Shown piece after piece: positions 1 through 8,752 of a stretch of 53,458 bases of DNA (positions are counted from its first letter, which is position 1; each line of letters starts with the position of its first letter). The DNA is taken from NCBI GenBank assembly GCA_020161835.1, contig JAIUNL010000012.1:99081-152538 (forward strand), read 5' to 3'. Made by a program: the position numbers and the translations under genes. The notes under the pieces were generated by a model. It was not told the DNA's origin, ran no database searches, and saw only the letters and a program-made list of their open reading frames with translations. The stretch is from Bacteroidota bacterium (GTDB taxonomy: Bacteria; Bacteroidota; JABWAT01).

Positions 1-30
1 GATTAAATCCTGGACAAAAAAATCAGAAAA

Positions 31-1464
31 TTAAAATCCTTCTTTGATCAGTCCGGAATCCAGATTTCGAATGGATTCCGGACTGATGTTTAAACTTCTG
101 AGTATCCCTCTCAATTTAGTTATCGTTTCTGCATATTCCTGTTCGGCTGTAGAATCTGAAGTAATAGCTCCCCCGGCTTTTGCAGAATAGTTCTGGCGGT
201 CAAATTCAATACATCTGATTAAAACCGACCATTCAGAGTTACCTTTTTCATCAAAATACCCTGAAATCCCTGAATAAAATCCACGTTTACCACCCTCGTA
301 TTGCCTGATTAGTTCCATTGTTCGTTTTTTTGGTGCTCCGGTCATTGAACCTGGTGGAAACAAAGCTTCAATGATTTTAAAAATGGAAAGATTTTCTGGC
401 AACTTGCCTGTGATGGTAGAAATCATCTGGTGAACGGTTTGATAAGATTCTACTTCAAACAATGAGGAAACAGAAACTGAACCAGTCTCGCAGATTTTAC
501 CCAAATCATTTCTCATTAAATCAACGATCATCAGGTTTTCAGCCTGATCTTTTTCAGACTTAATTAATTCAGCCTTCAATCTTTTATCTTTTTCAGGATC
601 AGAATCTCTTCGTCGGGTTCCTTTCATTGGCTGAACAATGATTTGTCGTGAAGAAGTTTTGAAAAATCGCTCAGGAGATGAACTTACCAAAGTAAAGTCA
701 TCCAGTTTGAACCAGGTAAAAAAGGAAGAAGCTGATTGGGCTACAAGTGAATCCCAAACCTGCACAGGTGTTCCCGATTCGAGCCGTCCTGTTAATTGGT
801 GAACGTAATTTACTTCGTAGGTATCACCATTTTTGATGTGTTGTCTGATGGACTCCACATTTGATTGATAGGTCTGGAAATTTTCGGTCAGTTCAACGTC
901 TTTAGAAACAACTTCTGAATTGAATAAGTTGGATTGTTTTGCCAGATCTTCAATCAGGTTTTTGATATCTGTTGTTGAATCGGTAACCAGTTCAATTTTA
1001 CCGGAATGGAGTTCATGACGGAAAAGAACACTGGGTTTAAATCCTGCTGCAAGCAAAGATTTTGATGGTACCGTGATCAAAGGATCATTCAGCAAATCAG
1101 AAAATTCATAGGAAAAGGAAAAAAACCATCCATCTGATCTGAACGGAAGTTCGGGTTGCCCAGTATTTTTAAGGTTTACTATCTTTTCGATTTCCTCAAG
1201 CGGGTTTTTCCCGGAAAGAGAAACGATCCTGATGTTTCCAGAATTTGAAACTTCAAGCCGGTCCTCAAAAACTTTAATAAAGGTTTTCGGGAAAATCCCG
1301 GCAAATTGAAACTGACTTCTTGAATCATTTTTAAGTGGTGAAGCCAGAATAAAACCAGGATTCTGTTTTTGGACAAAATACTGGATGTGTTGCCAGGTAA
1401 TTGATTCAGGAAGGATAAGTTGAATTAGTGGTTTCAAGCCAGGCATCTTTCGTGTCTTATTCAA
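31..1464 (-). CDS. pabB: Aminodeoxychorismate synthase component I (PabB-like)
   Basis: Chorismate-utilising enzyme that aminates chorismate to 4-amino-4-deoxychorismate, the first step of the p-aminobenzoate branch of folate synthesis. The 477-residue product has the C-terminal chorismate-binding domain (roughly residues 200-460) with the diagnostic PPGSMTGAPKKRTMELI block and the GxRGFYSGxxGY motif; the N-terminal third is the weaker TrpE/PabB-type domain. PabB is preferred over TrpE because the gene is coupled to a pabC-like gene 4 bp upstream and no trp genes are nearby. The start is uncertain: TTG at 1464 gives MNKTRKMPGLK, but the ATG at 1446 (MPGLKPLIQ) is equally possible, and neither has a strong ribosome site. 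The glutamine amidotransferase PabA is not in the window. Confidence 0.88.
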   Translation of the reverse strand: MNKTRKMPGLKPLIQLILPESITWQHIQYFVQKQNPGFILASPLKNDSRSQFQFAGIFPKTFIKVFEDRLEVSNSGNIRIVSLSGKNPLEEIEKIVNLKNTGQPELPFRSDGWFFSFSYEFSDLLNDPLITVPSKSLLAAGFKPSVLFRHELHSGKIELVTDSTTDIKNLIEDLAKQSNLFNSEVVSKDVELTENFQTYQSNVESIRQHIKNGDTYEVNYVHQLTGRLESGTPVQVWDSLVAQSASSFFTWFKLDDFTLVSSSPERFFKTSSRQIIVQPMKGTRRRDSDPEKDKRLKAELIKSEKDQAENLMIVDLMRNDLGKICETGSVSVSSLFEVESYQTVHQMISTITGKLPENLSIFKIIEALFPPGSMTGAPKKRTMELIRQYEGGKRGFYSGISGYFDEKGNSEWSVLIRCIEFDRQNYSAKAGGAITSDSTAEQEYAETITKLRGILRSLNISPESIRNLDSGLIKEGF

Positions 1465-1468
1465 TCAG

Positions 1469-2245
1469 TTATTGACTGACGTAATAACTCCAGAAAGCTT
1501 TTGCAGGTTCAGAATCACACGAAATGTGCCAGTTTTTTCCGTCACCGGTAACAAGGTGGACAGGAATGAGGCCATGAGTGGAGTTGGCATAAAACCAATT
1601 TCTGAAAGTTGCCAGATTCTGAACTGAAAAGGGGGCATTGATGATTGACTGTCCGGTTTCTGAACAATACTTTCTTAAAACCCTGATGATGACTGAGTCG
1701 AGCACCTCTCCGGTTTGAGAATTGAGAACCCAGGTGCCGTCGGCCATCCGCCCCACCAGAGAGGCTGTTGTGGCTTCAAGAATTTCATCTTTGTTCCGGA
1801 TGATTGTATCATATCCTTCCGGATCGTGATTCCGGATTAAGGCCCAGGGTTGAAAATGACTCCATTTCAATGCAGTCAGGCCCGGAAATGGGGTTTGGAA
1901 ATCTAGACTTGAAAGAGCAAGTGAAATTCCGTCTTCACGCAATAAGTCAAGTTCCGGATTCAGATTCCGGAGTTCGATTGATGCTTCACTTTTAGAACTT
2001 TTCCGTTTATATAGCCGGTCGGTTTCTGATGCAGAAACAATAACTCTGACTGCAACAGAGTCAGGTATATCGTGTTCGTAAAGCCAGGTTTTGAGATCAT
2101 CTTCAGATTTGAACGGCAAATCAAGTCCAAAAATTTCGGATTGCCGGAGAAGACGTTCGAAGTGCAGATTTAATCCGCAAAATTGTTCATTCCACCTTAA
2201 AAGGGTAGTGAAAAACCCGTCGCCGTTTTGGTAAAATCGATTCAT
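1469..2245 (-). CDS. pabC: Aminotransferase class IV, aminodeoxychorismate lyase-like (PabC)
   Basis: PLP-dependent fold-type IV enzyme, likely releasing pyruvate from aminodeoxychorismate to give p-aminobenzoate. The 258-residue product carries the EILEATTASLVGRMADGTWV block that normally follows the family's catalytic region, and ends that motif with VLDSVIIRVLRKYC, where canonical members have a GITR-type signature. The catalytic Lys is probably in the ALKWSHFQPW region. It is the first gene of a two-gene minus-strand unit with pabB (4 bp gap), which is the main reason for choosing PabC over branched-chain or D-amino-acid aminotransferase. It is divergent from yicC across a 65-bp AT-rich spacer (2246-2310), which must hold both promoters. 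Confidence 0.75.
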   Translation of the reverse strand: MNRFYQNGDGFFTTLLRWNEQFCGLNLHFERLLRQSEIFGLDLPFKSEDDLKTWLYEHDIPDSVAVRVIVSASETDRLYKRKSSKSEASIELRNLNPELDLLREDGISLALSSLDFQTPFPGLTALKWSHFQPWALIRNHDPEGYDTIIRNKDEILEATTASLVGRMADGTWVLNSQTGEVLDSVIIRVLRKYCSETGQSIINAPFSVQNLATFRNWFYANSTHGLIPVHLVTGDGKNWHISCDSEPAKAFWSYYVSQ

Positions 2246-2310
2246 TTCGGAAATTCGTTGATAGTTATGAAAAATTCAATTATTTTTGCAAGTTTTACTT
2301 TATATACCCT

Positions 2311-3189
2311 ATGATCGAATCCATGACCGGCTTTGGTGCCGGAACGGCCACTGCTGACGGAATAACCGCCTCAGTTGAGCTCAGATCGCTGAACAGCCGG
2401 TTTGTCGAGCTGAATTCAAGGCTTCCAAAATCGCTGCAGAGCCGTGAAAATGACATCAAAGAAATTCTCCGTCGTGAGCTTCAGCGTGGTAAAATTAACA
2501 TTTTGGTTCAGCTTGACCGTGATTCTGAAGCAGATCCGGGTCTTCGCATCAATGAAGAAGCTGTAAAAAAGTACACGTCACTGCTTGAAAAGGTTCTTTC
2601 TGTATCCGGTATAAAAGATACCGTTCGTCTTGAACATATTCTAAAATTTGGTGATGTTTTTGAAGCTTCCGAAATTTCAGATTTTGAAACTGAAGAATGG
2701 ACGCTTACAACCGAAGCCTTGAATCTTGCTATCATTCAACTCAAAGATATGAGAAAACGTGAGGGTGATGTACTCTCAAAAGATCTTCGTGAGCGGATTA
2801 AAATTCTTCAGGTGAATGGTGATCTGGTTCGGAAAATGAGCGAAGATAGAATTCCTCAGGAACGGATCAAACTCAGAAATAAAGTTGCAGAACTGATCAG
2901 TGATGAGAAAATCAATACTGACCGCCTTGAACTTGAAATTGTTCTGCTTTCTGAACGTCTGGATATCACTGAAGAAATTACACGGCTGAACAGCCACCTT
3001 GATTATTTTCTCGAAGCCCTTGATGGCTCTGAATCAGTCGGGCGTAAACTGAACTTTCTTGTGCAGGAAATGAACCGTGAAATCAATACTATCGGGTCAA
3101 AATCAAATCATGCCGATATTGCCCGTATTGTGGTTCAGATGAAAGAAGAGCTGGAACGGATCAGAGAACAAATTCAAAACCTAGAATAA
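2311..3189 (+). CDS. yicC: YicC/YloC family endoribonuclease
   Basis: The 292-residue product opens with the family hallmark MIESMTGFGAG and closes with the conserved FLVQEMNREINTIGSKS block (about residues 248-264) followed by a helical tail. YicC homologues are endoribonucleases implicated in RNA turnover; the E. coli protein affects RyhB decay. The DUF1732-type C-terminal domain is present and the length matches the family. The ATG at 2311 is the only sensible start because the family motif begins right there. It is followed by gmk after 3 bp, an arrangement widespread in bacteria (yicC-gmk-rpoZ-coaBC), so co-transcription of 2311-7506 is likely. Confidence 0.93.
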   Translation: MIESMTGFGAGTATADGITASVELRSLNSRFVELNSRLPKSLQSRENDIKEILRRELQRGKINILVQLDRDSEADPGLRINEEAVKKYTSLLEKVLSVSGIKDTVRLEHILKFGDVFEASEISDFETEEWTLTTEALNLAIIQLKDMRKREGDVLSKDLRERIKILQVNGDLVRKMSEDRIPQERIKLRNKVAELISDEKINTDRLELEIVLLSERLDITEEITRLNSHLDYFLEALDGSESVGRKLNFLVQEMNREINTIGSKSNHADIARIVVQMKEELERIREQIQNLE

Positions 3190-3192
3190 ATC

Positions 3193-3762
3193 ATGACCAA
3201 ACCCGGAAAAGTGATTGTATTTTGTGCACCAAGCGGAGCAGGCAAAACGACTATTGCCCGTGCACTTCAGCAATTGGTTGACAACCTTCATTTTTCTGTT
3301 TCTGCAACTACCCGTCAACCCAGACAGAATGAATCTGATGGTGTTGACTATTTTTTCATCTCTAAACCAGAGTTTCTTGACCGGGTTGAGAAGGATGAGT
3401 TTATTGAATGGGAAGAGGTTTTTGGCAATTATTATGGTACCTTGGTTTCTCATGTTCATGAAATGATGGAACAGGGGAAAAACGTTATTCTGGATATTGA
3501 TGTTAAAGGCGGTCTGAACATCAAGAAAATATTCGGGGATCAATCGCTGACCCTATTTATCCTTCCGCCGGATGTAAAAGCACTTGAAGAACGTTTGAAA
3601 TCGAGACAATCTGAAAGCAACGAAACGCTTAAACTCCGTTTGGCCCGTGTGCCAATGGAGATGGAGCTTGGCAAACAATTTGATGCCCAGGTTGTTAATG
3701 ACGATCTGAAAAAGGCAATTGACCAGGTCTCTGCTCTGGTCACAGAATTTTTAAAAAAGTAA
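3193..3762 (+). CDS. gmk: Guanylate kinase
   Basis: Phosphorylates GMP to GDP with ATP in cytosolic purine nucleotide synthesis. The 189-residue protein is standard length. The P-loop APSGAGKT is at residues 12-19 (Ala replaces the more common Gly at its first position), followed by the GMP-binding region SVSATTRQPRQNESDGVDYFF and the conserved FIEWEEVFGNYYGT block. The lid region RLKSRQSESNETLKLRLARVPMEM carries the conserved arginines. The start sits 3 bp after the yicC stop, and rpoZ follows 18 bp downstream. Confidence 0.96.
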   Translation: MTKPGKVIVFCAPSGAGKTTIARALQQLVDNLHFSVSATTRQPRQNESDGVDYFFISKPEFLDRVEKDEFIEWEEVFGNYYGTLVSHVHEMMEQGKNVILDIDVKGGLNIKKIFGDQSLTLFILPPDVKALEERLKSRQSESNETLKLRLARVPMEMELGKQFDAQVVNDDLKKAIDQVSALVTEFLKK

Positions 3763-3780
3763 AAACCAAGGAGAACTGCA

Positions 3781-4068
3781 ATGCCTATTAATCCTGTTGA
3801 TCTGAAAATTGTTCAGGGTGCCAACGAAAACGTTTACGAAGCCATCAATGTGCTCGGGAAACGTGCACGCCACATCAATGACGAAGTCCGTGCTGAACTT
3901 CATGATAAACTTTCCCTGTTCAGTGAACTCGTTGAAAGCGATGAAGAACAAGAAGTGAATCACGAACAAGCCCGTATCTCGATTGAATATGAATTGCGTG
4001 ACAAGCCAACCATTCAATCCATCAAAGAAAAAAGCAAAAATGATATGGAATTTCATTACGCACAATGA
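3781..4068 (+). CDS. rpoZ: DNA-directed RNA polymerase omega subunit (RpoZ/Rpb6-like)
   Basis: The 95-residue product has the Rpb6/omega pattern: an N-terminal NVYEAINVLGKRARHIN helix pair (about residues 17-33) and a C-terminal acidic helix. Omega assists assembly and stability of RNA polymerase and is usually encoded directly after gmk, as here. A clear ribosome site AAGGAG at 3768-3773 lies 7 bp before the ATG. The stop overlaps the coaBC start by 4 bp (ATGA), indicating translational coupling. The sequence is closer to the Bacteroidota Rpb6-like form than to the proteobacterial one, so naive annotation may leave it hypothetical. Confidence 0.85.
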   Translation: MPINPVDLKIVQGANENVYEAINVLGKRARHINDEVRAELHDKLSLFSELVESDEEQEVNHEQARISIEYELRDKPTIQSIKEKSKNDMEFHYAQ

Positions 4069-5294
4069 AATCCGTCCTGAATGGTAAGACAGTTGTTCTG
4101 GGGATTACAGGCGGCATTGCTGCCTATAAAACCCCCGAACTTGTCCGCCTGCTGAAAAAGGCAGGTGCCAACGTTCAGGTTTTGCTTACTGACTCAGCAA
4201 AACAATTTGTTACCCCGACTGCACTTGGAACCGTCTCTGAAAACCCGGTTTTAACCGACATTTTTCCAAAAGATGTTCAGGGTTCCTGGACGGTTCACAT
4301 CCATCTGGCCAGAAAAGCTTCCGTTTTTCTGGTTGCCCCGGCCACAGCTAACACAATTGCAAAGCTTGCCCACGGTCTCGCCGATAATATTCTTACCAAT
4401 ATTTATCTCGCACTTCCGCCAACGGTTCCCGTCATCATCGCCCCTGCCATGGATACCGATATGTTCGTCCATCCGGCAACACTGGCCAATCTGGAAATTT
4501 TACGCCAGCGTGGACATGTCATTCTTCCACCGGATTCGGGTCCATTAGCCTCCGGACTGACCGGAATCGGCCGATTGCCTGAACTTACTGCAATTGTAGA
4601 CAAAGTAAATGAAGTCGTTGCCGGAGTAAAAGGTGATTTATCAGGCAAAACGATTCTGATATCTGCCGGACCAACCCGTGAAGCCATTGATCCGGTAAGA
4701 TATATTTCGAATTATTCAAGCGGGAAAATGGGCTTTGCCCTTGCATCCGCAGCCCAAAAACGGGGAGCAACCGTTCAGCTCATCAGCGGCCCCGTTCATC
4801 TTTCCCCACCCGTTGGCGTTGAACTGATTTCTGTTGAATCCGCACTTGATATGCAATCAGAAATTGAAAACCGGTTTGCAAAAGCTGATGTGGTCATCAT
4901 GGCTGCTGCTGTTGCAGATTACCGGGTGAAATCAGTTTCCGGATCCAAAATTAAAAAAGAATCTTCTGCCGGATTTGAATTGGAACTGGTGAAAAATCCG
5001 GATATTTTGCAAACCCTTGGAAAGAAGAAAAAGAAGCAAATCCTGATTGGTTTTGCTCTTGAAACCGACAACGAAATTGAACATGCCCGTCAAAAGCTGG
5101 TATCCAAAAATCTGGATGCGATTGTTCTGAATAAAGCCAATGAGCCAGGGGCAGGGTTTGAAGTTGATACCAACATTATCCGGATTTTACCGGCAACCGG
5201 CGGCATTATTGAGTTTCCGAAGGCACTTAAAACTGAACTTGCAGACCGTATCCTCGATTTCTGCTTAACCTTATCCGAAAAGAACCATGTCTGA
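4065..5294 (+). CDS. coaBC: Bifunctional phosphopantothenoylcysteine decarboxylase / phosphopantothenate-cysteine ligase
   Basis: Two consecutive steps of coenzyme A synthesis. The N-terminal flavoprotein domain (about residues 1-185) shows GGIAAYKTPELVRLLKKAG, the HIHLARKA histidine motif, the FMN-binding APATANTIAKLAHGLADN segment and the PAMDTDM motif. The CoaB ligase domain (about 190-409) has ILISAGPTREAIDPVR and ISNYSSGKMG, then AAAVADYR and KNPDIL. At the position where E. coli CoaC has its catalytic Cys in an ACGD motif, this protein reads LASGLTGIGRL, with Ser in place of Cys. I believe this also occurs in other Bacteroidota homologues. Translationally coupled to rpoZ (4-bp overlap) and overlapping the next gene by 8 bp. 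Confidence 0.95.
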   Translation: MKSVLNGKTVVLGITGGIAAYKTPELVRLLKKAGANVQVLLTDSAKQFVTPTALGTVSENPVLTDIFPKDVQGSWTVHIHLARKASVFLVAPATANTIAKLAHGLADNILTNIYLALPPTVPVIIAPAMDTDMFVHPATLANLEILRQRGHVILPPDSGPLASGLTGIGRLPELTAIVDKVNEVVAGVKGDLSGKTILISAGPTREAIDPVRYISNYSSGKMGFALASAAQKRGATVQLISGPVHLSPPVGVELISVESALDMQSEIENRFAKADVVIMAAAVADYRVKSVSGSKIKKESSAGFELELVKNPDILQTLGKKKKKQILIGFALETDNEIEHARQKLVSKNLDAIVLNKANEPGAGFEVDTNIIRILPATGGIIEFPKALKTELADRILDFCLTLSEKNHV

Positions 5295-5985
5295 CCTTCC
5301 TATTGAAGAAATCCGGAAACTGTTTGCTTTTACCCGTGTTTACCTTGATCAGCAGCATGATCTTTTTGGTCCGTCACTGCCTGATTTGATTACTTCCCCT
5401 GAGATTACAGTTGACGCCAGGAAAAAGGCAGAATTGCTCGATTCCTATTACAAACAGATTGCCAATTGTCAGAACTGCAAACTTGGAAAAACCCGTAAAA
5501 ATCTGGTTTTTGGCAGTGGAAATCCGGATGCAAAATTACTTGTGATCGGCGAAGGTCCGGGTGCAGATGAAGATGAAACCGGTTACCCGTTTGTAGGTCG
5601 TGCCGGTCAGTTGCTGACAGCCATTCTAAAAGCCATCAACTTTACCCGTCAGGATGTTTACATTGCCAATATTGTAAAATGCCGTCCGCCGCAAAACCGG
5701 AAGCCGGAACCTGATGAAGTGACTGAATGTATGCCTCATCTGAAAAAGCAAATTGAAATTATCCGCCCGGCCATTATTCTGGCTTTGGGTGCAACCGCAG
5801 CCAACACCTTACTCGCAAATGCCGATTCTCTCGGTTCGATGAGGGGCCGGATCCACACTTTTGAAAACACCCCTTTGGTCGTGACTTATCATCCGGCAGC
5901 CTTGCTTCGCAACCCGAATTACAAACCCGAAACCTGGCAGGATGTTCAATTTCTGCGAAAACAGTACGATTCTCTCGTTCAGTAA
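5287..5985 (+). CDS. Uracil-DNA glycosylase, family 4 (4Fe-4S)
   Basis: Base-excision repair enzyme that removes uracil from DNA. In the 232-residue product, four cysteines match the 4Fe-4S ligands of family 4 (C61-x2-C64 in CQNCKLGKTR, C132 in IVKCRPPQNR, C148 in EVTECMPHL). Motif A is VIGEGPGADEDETGYPFVGR (about residues 86-105) and the HPAALLRNPNYK motif is near the C-terminus. The first 45 residues precede the cluster domain and look like the N-terminal extension common in this family. The start overlaps coaBC by 8 bp, and dnaB starts 9 bp downstream. Confidence 0.93.
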   Translation: MSDLPIEEIRKLFAFTRVYLDQQHDLFGPSLPDLITSPEITVDARKKAELLDSYYKQIANCQNCKLGKTRKNLVFGSGNPDAKLLVIGEGPGADEDETGYPFVGRAGQLLTAILKAINFTRQDVYIANIVKCRPPQNRKPEPDEVTECMPHLKKQIEIIRPAIILALGATAANTLLANADSLGSMRGRIHTFENTPLVVTYHPAALLRNPNYKPETWQDVQFLRKQYDSLVQ

Positions 5986-5994
5986 GATAAAATT

Positions 5995-7506
5995 ATGGCA
6001 AAAGTATTTGGGGATTCGTCTGGTGACAAATTCCCGATCGATGATTTTCTAAACCGGAAAAACAAGTCAGCTTCTCCGTTATTAATGGAAGGGCGGACTC
6101 CCCCGCAGGCTGTTGATGTTGAACAGGCTGTTCTGGGTGCAATTTTAATTGATCCGGATGCAATTTTTAAAGCAGTCGATCTGATTGACGATTCCTGTTT
6201 CTATAAACCTTCACACCGGATGCTCATGGCAACCATCATGAAAATGGTGGAAAAAAATGAAGCTATCGATTTGGTGACGCTGGTTGAAGAACTTCGCCGG
6301 AATAATATGCTCGAAGAAGTTGGGGGAGCCCACTATATTTCTGAGCTGACGACCAAAGTTTCTACTTCAGCAAATATTGAATATCATGCCCGGATTGTTC
6401 TCGAAAAATTTATCCTTCGCCGGGTTATTTCCATTTCTGGAAATCTGGCCTCAGAGGCATTTGACGGTGAAGACGACGCCTTTGAAATTCTGGACAAAGC
6501 CGAAAAAGAATTGTTCCAGATCAGTGCGGAACGCCTGAGAAAAGGTGCTCTTTCGATTTCCGAGATTTTAACCAACGCCATTGAGAAACTTCAACACATC
6601 CATGAAAATCCGGGTGGCGTTTCTGGCGTTCCTTCCAATTTTGTTGATCTTGATAAAATGACTGGCGGATTTCAGCCAACCGATTTGGTTATCATTGCCG
6701 CACGTCCTTCCATGGGGAAAACTGCTTTTGCAATGACAGCTGCTATTAATGCAGCTTTGAAATCCAAAAAAGCAGTTCTTGTTTTTTCTCTTGAAATGTC
6801 GGCACAGGCCTTGGTTGAACGTTTATTGTATTCGACAGCAAAAGTGGATGCCCACCTGGCAAGAAATGGCCGGCTTCCGCATGATGACTGGCCTAAAATT
6901 TCAAAGGCTGCCGGTAAACTGAACGAGGCGAAAATTTACATTGATGATTCCCCCGGGATGTCAGTCATGGAAATCAGAGCCAAAGCCCGTCGGTTGAAAT
7001 TTGAAAAGGGAATTGACATGATTATTGTCGATTACCTTCAACTGGTGCACGGACCCAAAGCCAGCCAGTCACGGGAACAGGAAATTTCTGCCATCAGCCG
7101 GTCGTTGAAAATGCTTGCAAAAGAACTTGACGTTCCGGTTTTGGCTTTATCTCAGCTTTCACGTGCGGTTGAAAGCAGAAATCCGAAGCGACCCATGCTT
7201 TCAGATTTGCGTGAATCGGGTGCGATTGAACAGGATGCTGACGTTGTTATTTTTATTTATCGGCCAGAGTTTTACGGTGAAAAAGAAACCGAAGATGGTG
7301 CACCGGCAGAAGGATTGGCAGAAATCATCATCGGTAAACAGCGTAACGGACCAACCGGAACGGTAATTCTTCAATTTAATAAAATGTTTGCTGCTTTCGA
7401 TAACCGTGCAGGTTCGGGTGGCGGATACAGTGGTCCTTCCGGACCTGAAGCACCGCTGAATCCTGAAGATTTCGGTGCACCTCCAGCCGGGATTGTCCCG
7501 TTTTAA
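5995..7506 (+). CDS. dnaB: Replicative DNA helicase DnaB
   Basis: Hexameric helicase of the replication fork. The 503-residue protein has the N-terminal DnaB domain from about residue 35 (PPQAVDVEQAVLGAILIDPD), a linker, and the RecA-like C-terminal domain with Walker A ARPSMGKT at 236-243, Walker B DMIIVDYLQLV and the DLRESGAIEQDADVV motif. No intein interrupts it. The last 25 residues are a Gly/Pro-rich tail (GGGYSGPSGPEAPL) typical of disordered DnaB C-termini. It ends the plus-strand unit that begins with yicC and is followed at once by a rho-independent terminator. Confidence 0.97.
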   Translation: MAKVFGDSSGDKFPIDDFLNRKNKSASPLLMEGRTPPQAVDVEQAVLGAILIDPDAIFKAVDLIDDSCFYKPSHRMLMATIMKMVEKNEAIDLVTLVEELRRNNMLEEVGGAHYISELTTKVSTSANIEYHARIVLEKFILRRVISISGNLASEAFDGEDDAFEILDKAEKELFQISAERLRKGALSISEILTNAIEKLQHIHENPGGVSGVPSNFVDLDKMTGGFQPTDLVIIAARPSMGKTAFAMTAAINAALKSKKAVLVFSLEMSAQALVERLLYSTAKVDAHLARNGRLPHDDWPKISKAAGKLNEAKIYIDDSPGMSVMEIRAKARRLKFEKGIDMIIVDYLQLVHGPKASQSREQEISAISRSLKMLAKELDVPVLALSQLSRAVESRNPKRPMLSDLRESGAIEQDADVVIFIYRPEFYGEKETEDGAPAEGLAEIIIGKQRNGPTGTVILQFNKMFAAFDNRAGSGGGYSGPSGPEAPLNPEDFGAPPAGIVPF

Positions 7507-7511
7507 ATTTT

Positions 7512-7539
7512 AAAGTCCGGTTTTCCCGGACTTTTTTTT
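7512..7539 (+). terminator. Rho-independent terminator after dnaB
   Basis: An inverted repeat AAGTCCGG / CCGGACTT with a 5-base loop is followed by an uninterrupted run of T, starting six bases after the dnaB stop. It closes the yicC-dnaB unit. Confidence 0.88.
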
Positions 7540-7648
7540 GCGGGAAAATTCAATTTGCACGCAAAGGCGCAAGGGCGCTAAGAAAACGCTAAGCGGTGGG
7601 ATTTTTTATAGGAAATACAAAATTCCTAACATGGATTATTACTTTTAT

Positions 7649-7697
7649 CGCTCCGGAGGAGCGAAATCCTGGTAGCCCCGGGTCAAAACCCGGGGTT
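7649..7697. repeat. REP-like double hairpin in the dnaB-DUF808 spacer
   Basis: Two adjacent GC-rich palindromes: CGCTCCGGAGGAGCG (7649-7663) and AGCCCCGGGT...ACCCGGGGTT (7674-7697). A sister element with the same layout (a small CCGGAGG hairpin followed by an AGCCCCGGGT/ACCCGGGG hairpin) lies at 20073-20123. The rest of the spacer (7540-7841) holds a direct motif ACGCAAAGGCGCAAGGGCGC near 7559, a longer inverted pair CGCCCGG / CCGGGCG around 7720-7765, and no gene that I can support. Confidence 0.75.
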
Positions 7698-7841
7698 GAA
7701 TATTAGTAATTTCTTTATCGCCCGGCTTGTTTTTTATTAAATGCAGGAATCTTGCTTCCGGGCGAAATTGGGCGATCTTAAAATGAAATGTTGTCTGGTC
7801 TCGTAAACGCACAATAAAATTATATTCAAAAAGGAAATGAA

Positions 7842-8729
7842 ATGGCTGGCGGAAGTTTATTAGCTTTACTCGATGATATTACAACCATCCTGGATGACGT
7901 CTCTGTCATGACCAAGGTGGCTGCAAAGAAAACTGCCGGTGTGCTGGGCGATGATCTTGCTTTGAACGCACAGCAGGTCAGTGGGGTGAATGCAGACAGG
8001 GAATTGCCGGTTGTGTGGGCGGTTGCGAAAGGATCATTGCTGAATAAGGTGATTCTGGTGCCGGCGGCACTTCTGATAAGCACCTTTTTGCCCTGGGCTG
8101 TCATTCCGTTGCTGATGATCGGTGGTGCCTATTTATGTTTTGAAGGCGTTGAAAAAGTAGTTCACACTTTTTTCCACAAAAAACACGAACCAACAAATGA
8201 ACCGGCTGTTGTTATTCCTGAGACGACAGAAAAAGAAAAAATTAAAGGAGCAATCCGGACAGATTTTATTCTTTCAGCGGAAATTATTGTGATTGCTTTG
8301 GGAACGGTTGCCGGGGCTTCATTTGGTATCCAGGTTACTGTTTTATCCGGAATTGCTCTGGTTATGACTATTGGCGTTTATGGCCTGGTTGCCGGAATTG
8401 TAAAACTGGATGATCTTGGGTTGTGGTTGTTAAAACCTGAGTTTAATAAAGTGTTCAGGAAAATGGGTGCCGGGATTTTAAAACTGGCGCCCTGGCTGAT
8501 GAAGGGACTTTCAATCGCCGGAACGATTGCCATGTTTCTGGTGGGCGGACAAATTATAGTTCACGGAATACCGTTCATTCATCATCTTTTAACAGATACT
8601 GCTAATCATATTCCACTTTTCTCAAGTCTGATTGAAATGACCGGGAATGCGCTTTTCGGGATTTTGGTCGGGTTTGTCGTTTTGGGCGGGGTGATGGCGA
8701 TTTCAAAATTGGGAAAAAGCCGGATATAA
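7842..8729 (+). CDS. DUF808 (YedI-like) inner membrane protein
   Basis: The 295-residue product begins with the strongly conserved [20 protein letters not shown] segment and continues with [18 protein letters not shown] and [18 protein letters not shown], all diagnostic of DUF808. Several hydrophobic segments follow (about residues 68-100, 145-185, 218-240, 268-290), so it is a polytopic inner membrane protein. No biochemical role is established that I can name. The ribosome site AAAGGAAA lies just before the ATG. It is a single-gene unit with its own terminator overlapping the stop codon, and is convergent with the GH57 gene. Confidence 0.9.
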   Translation: MAGGSLLALLDDITTILDDVSVMTKVAAKKTAGVLGDDLALNAQQVSGVNADRELPVVWAVAKGSLLNKVILVPAALLISTFLPWAVIPLLMIGGAYLCFEGVEKVVHTFFHKKHEPTNEPAVVIPETTEKEKIKGAIRTDFILSAEIIVIALGTVAGASFGIQVTVLSGIALVMTIGVYGLVAGIVKLDDLGLWLLKPEFNKVFRKMGAGILKLAPWLMKGLSIAGTIAMFLVGGQIIVHGIPFIHHLLTDTANHIPLFSSLIEMTGNALFGILVGFVVLGGVMAISKLGKSRI

Positions 8730-8742
8730 AATCCGGTTTTTT
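8720..8742 (+). terminator. Terminator overlapping the DUF808 stop codon
   Basis: Stem CCGGAT (8720-8725) / ATCCGG (8731-8736) followed by six T residues. The TAA stop codon of the upstream gene forms the loop, so the stem begins inside the coding sequence. Confidence 0.8.
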
Positions 8743-8752
8743 CGAAATGGGT

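Noticed and set aside
5995..7506. Intein within dnaB
   Set aside because: The helicase motifs are contiguous and the length is normal.
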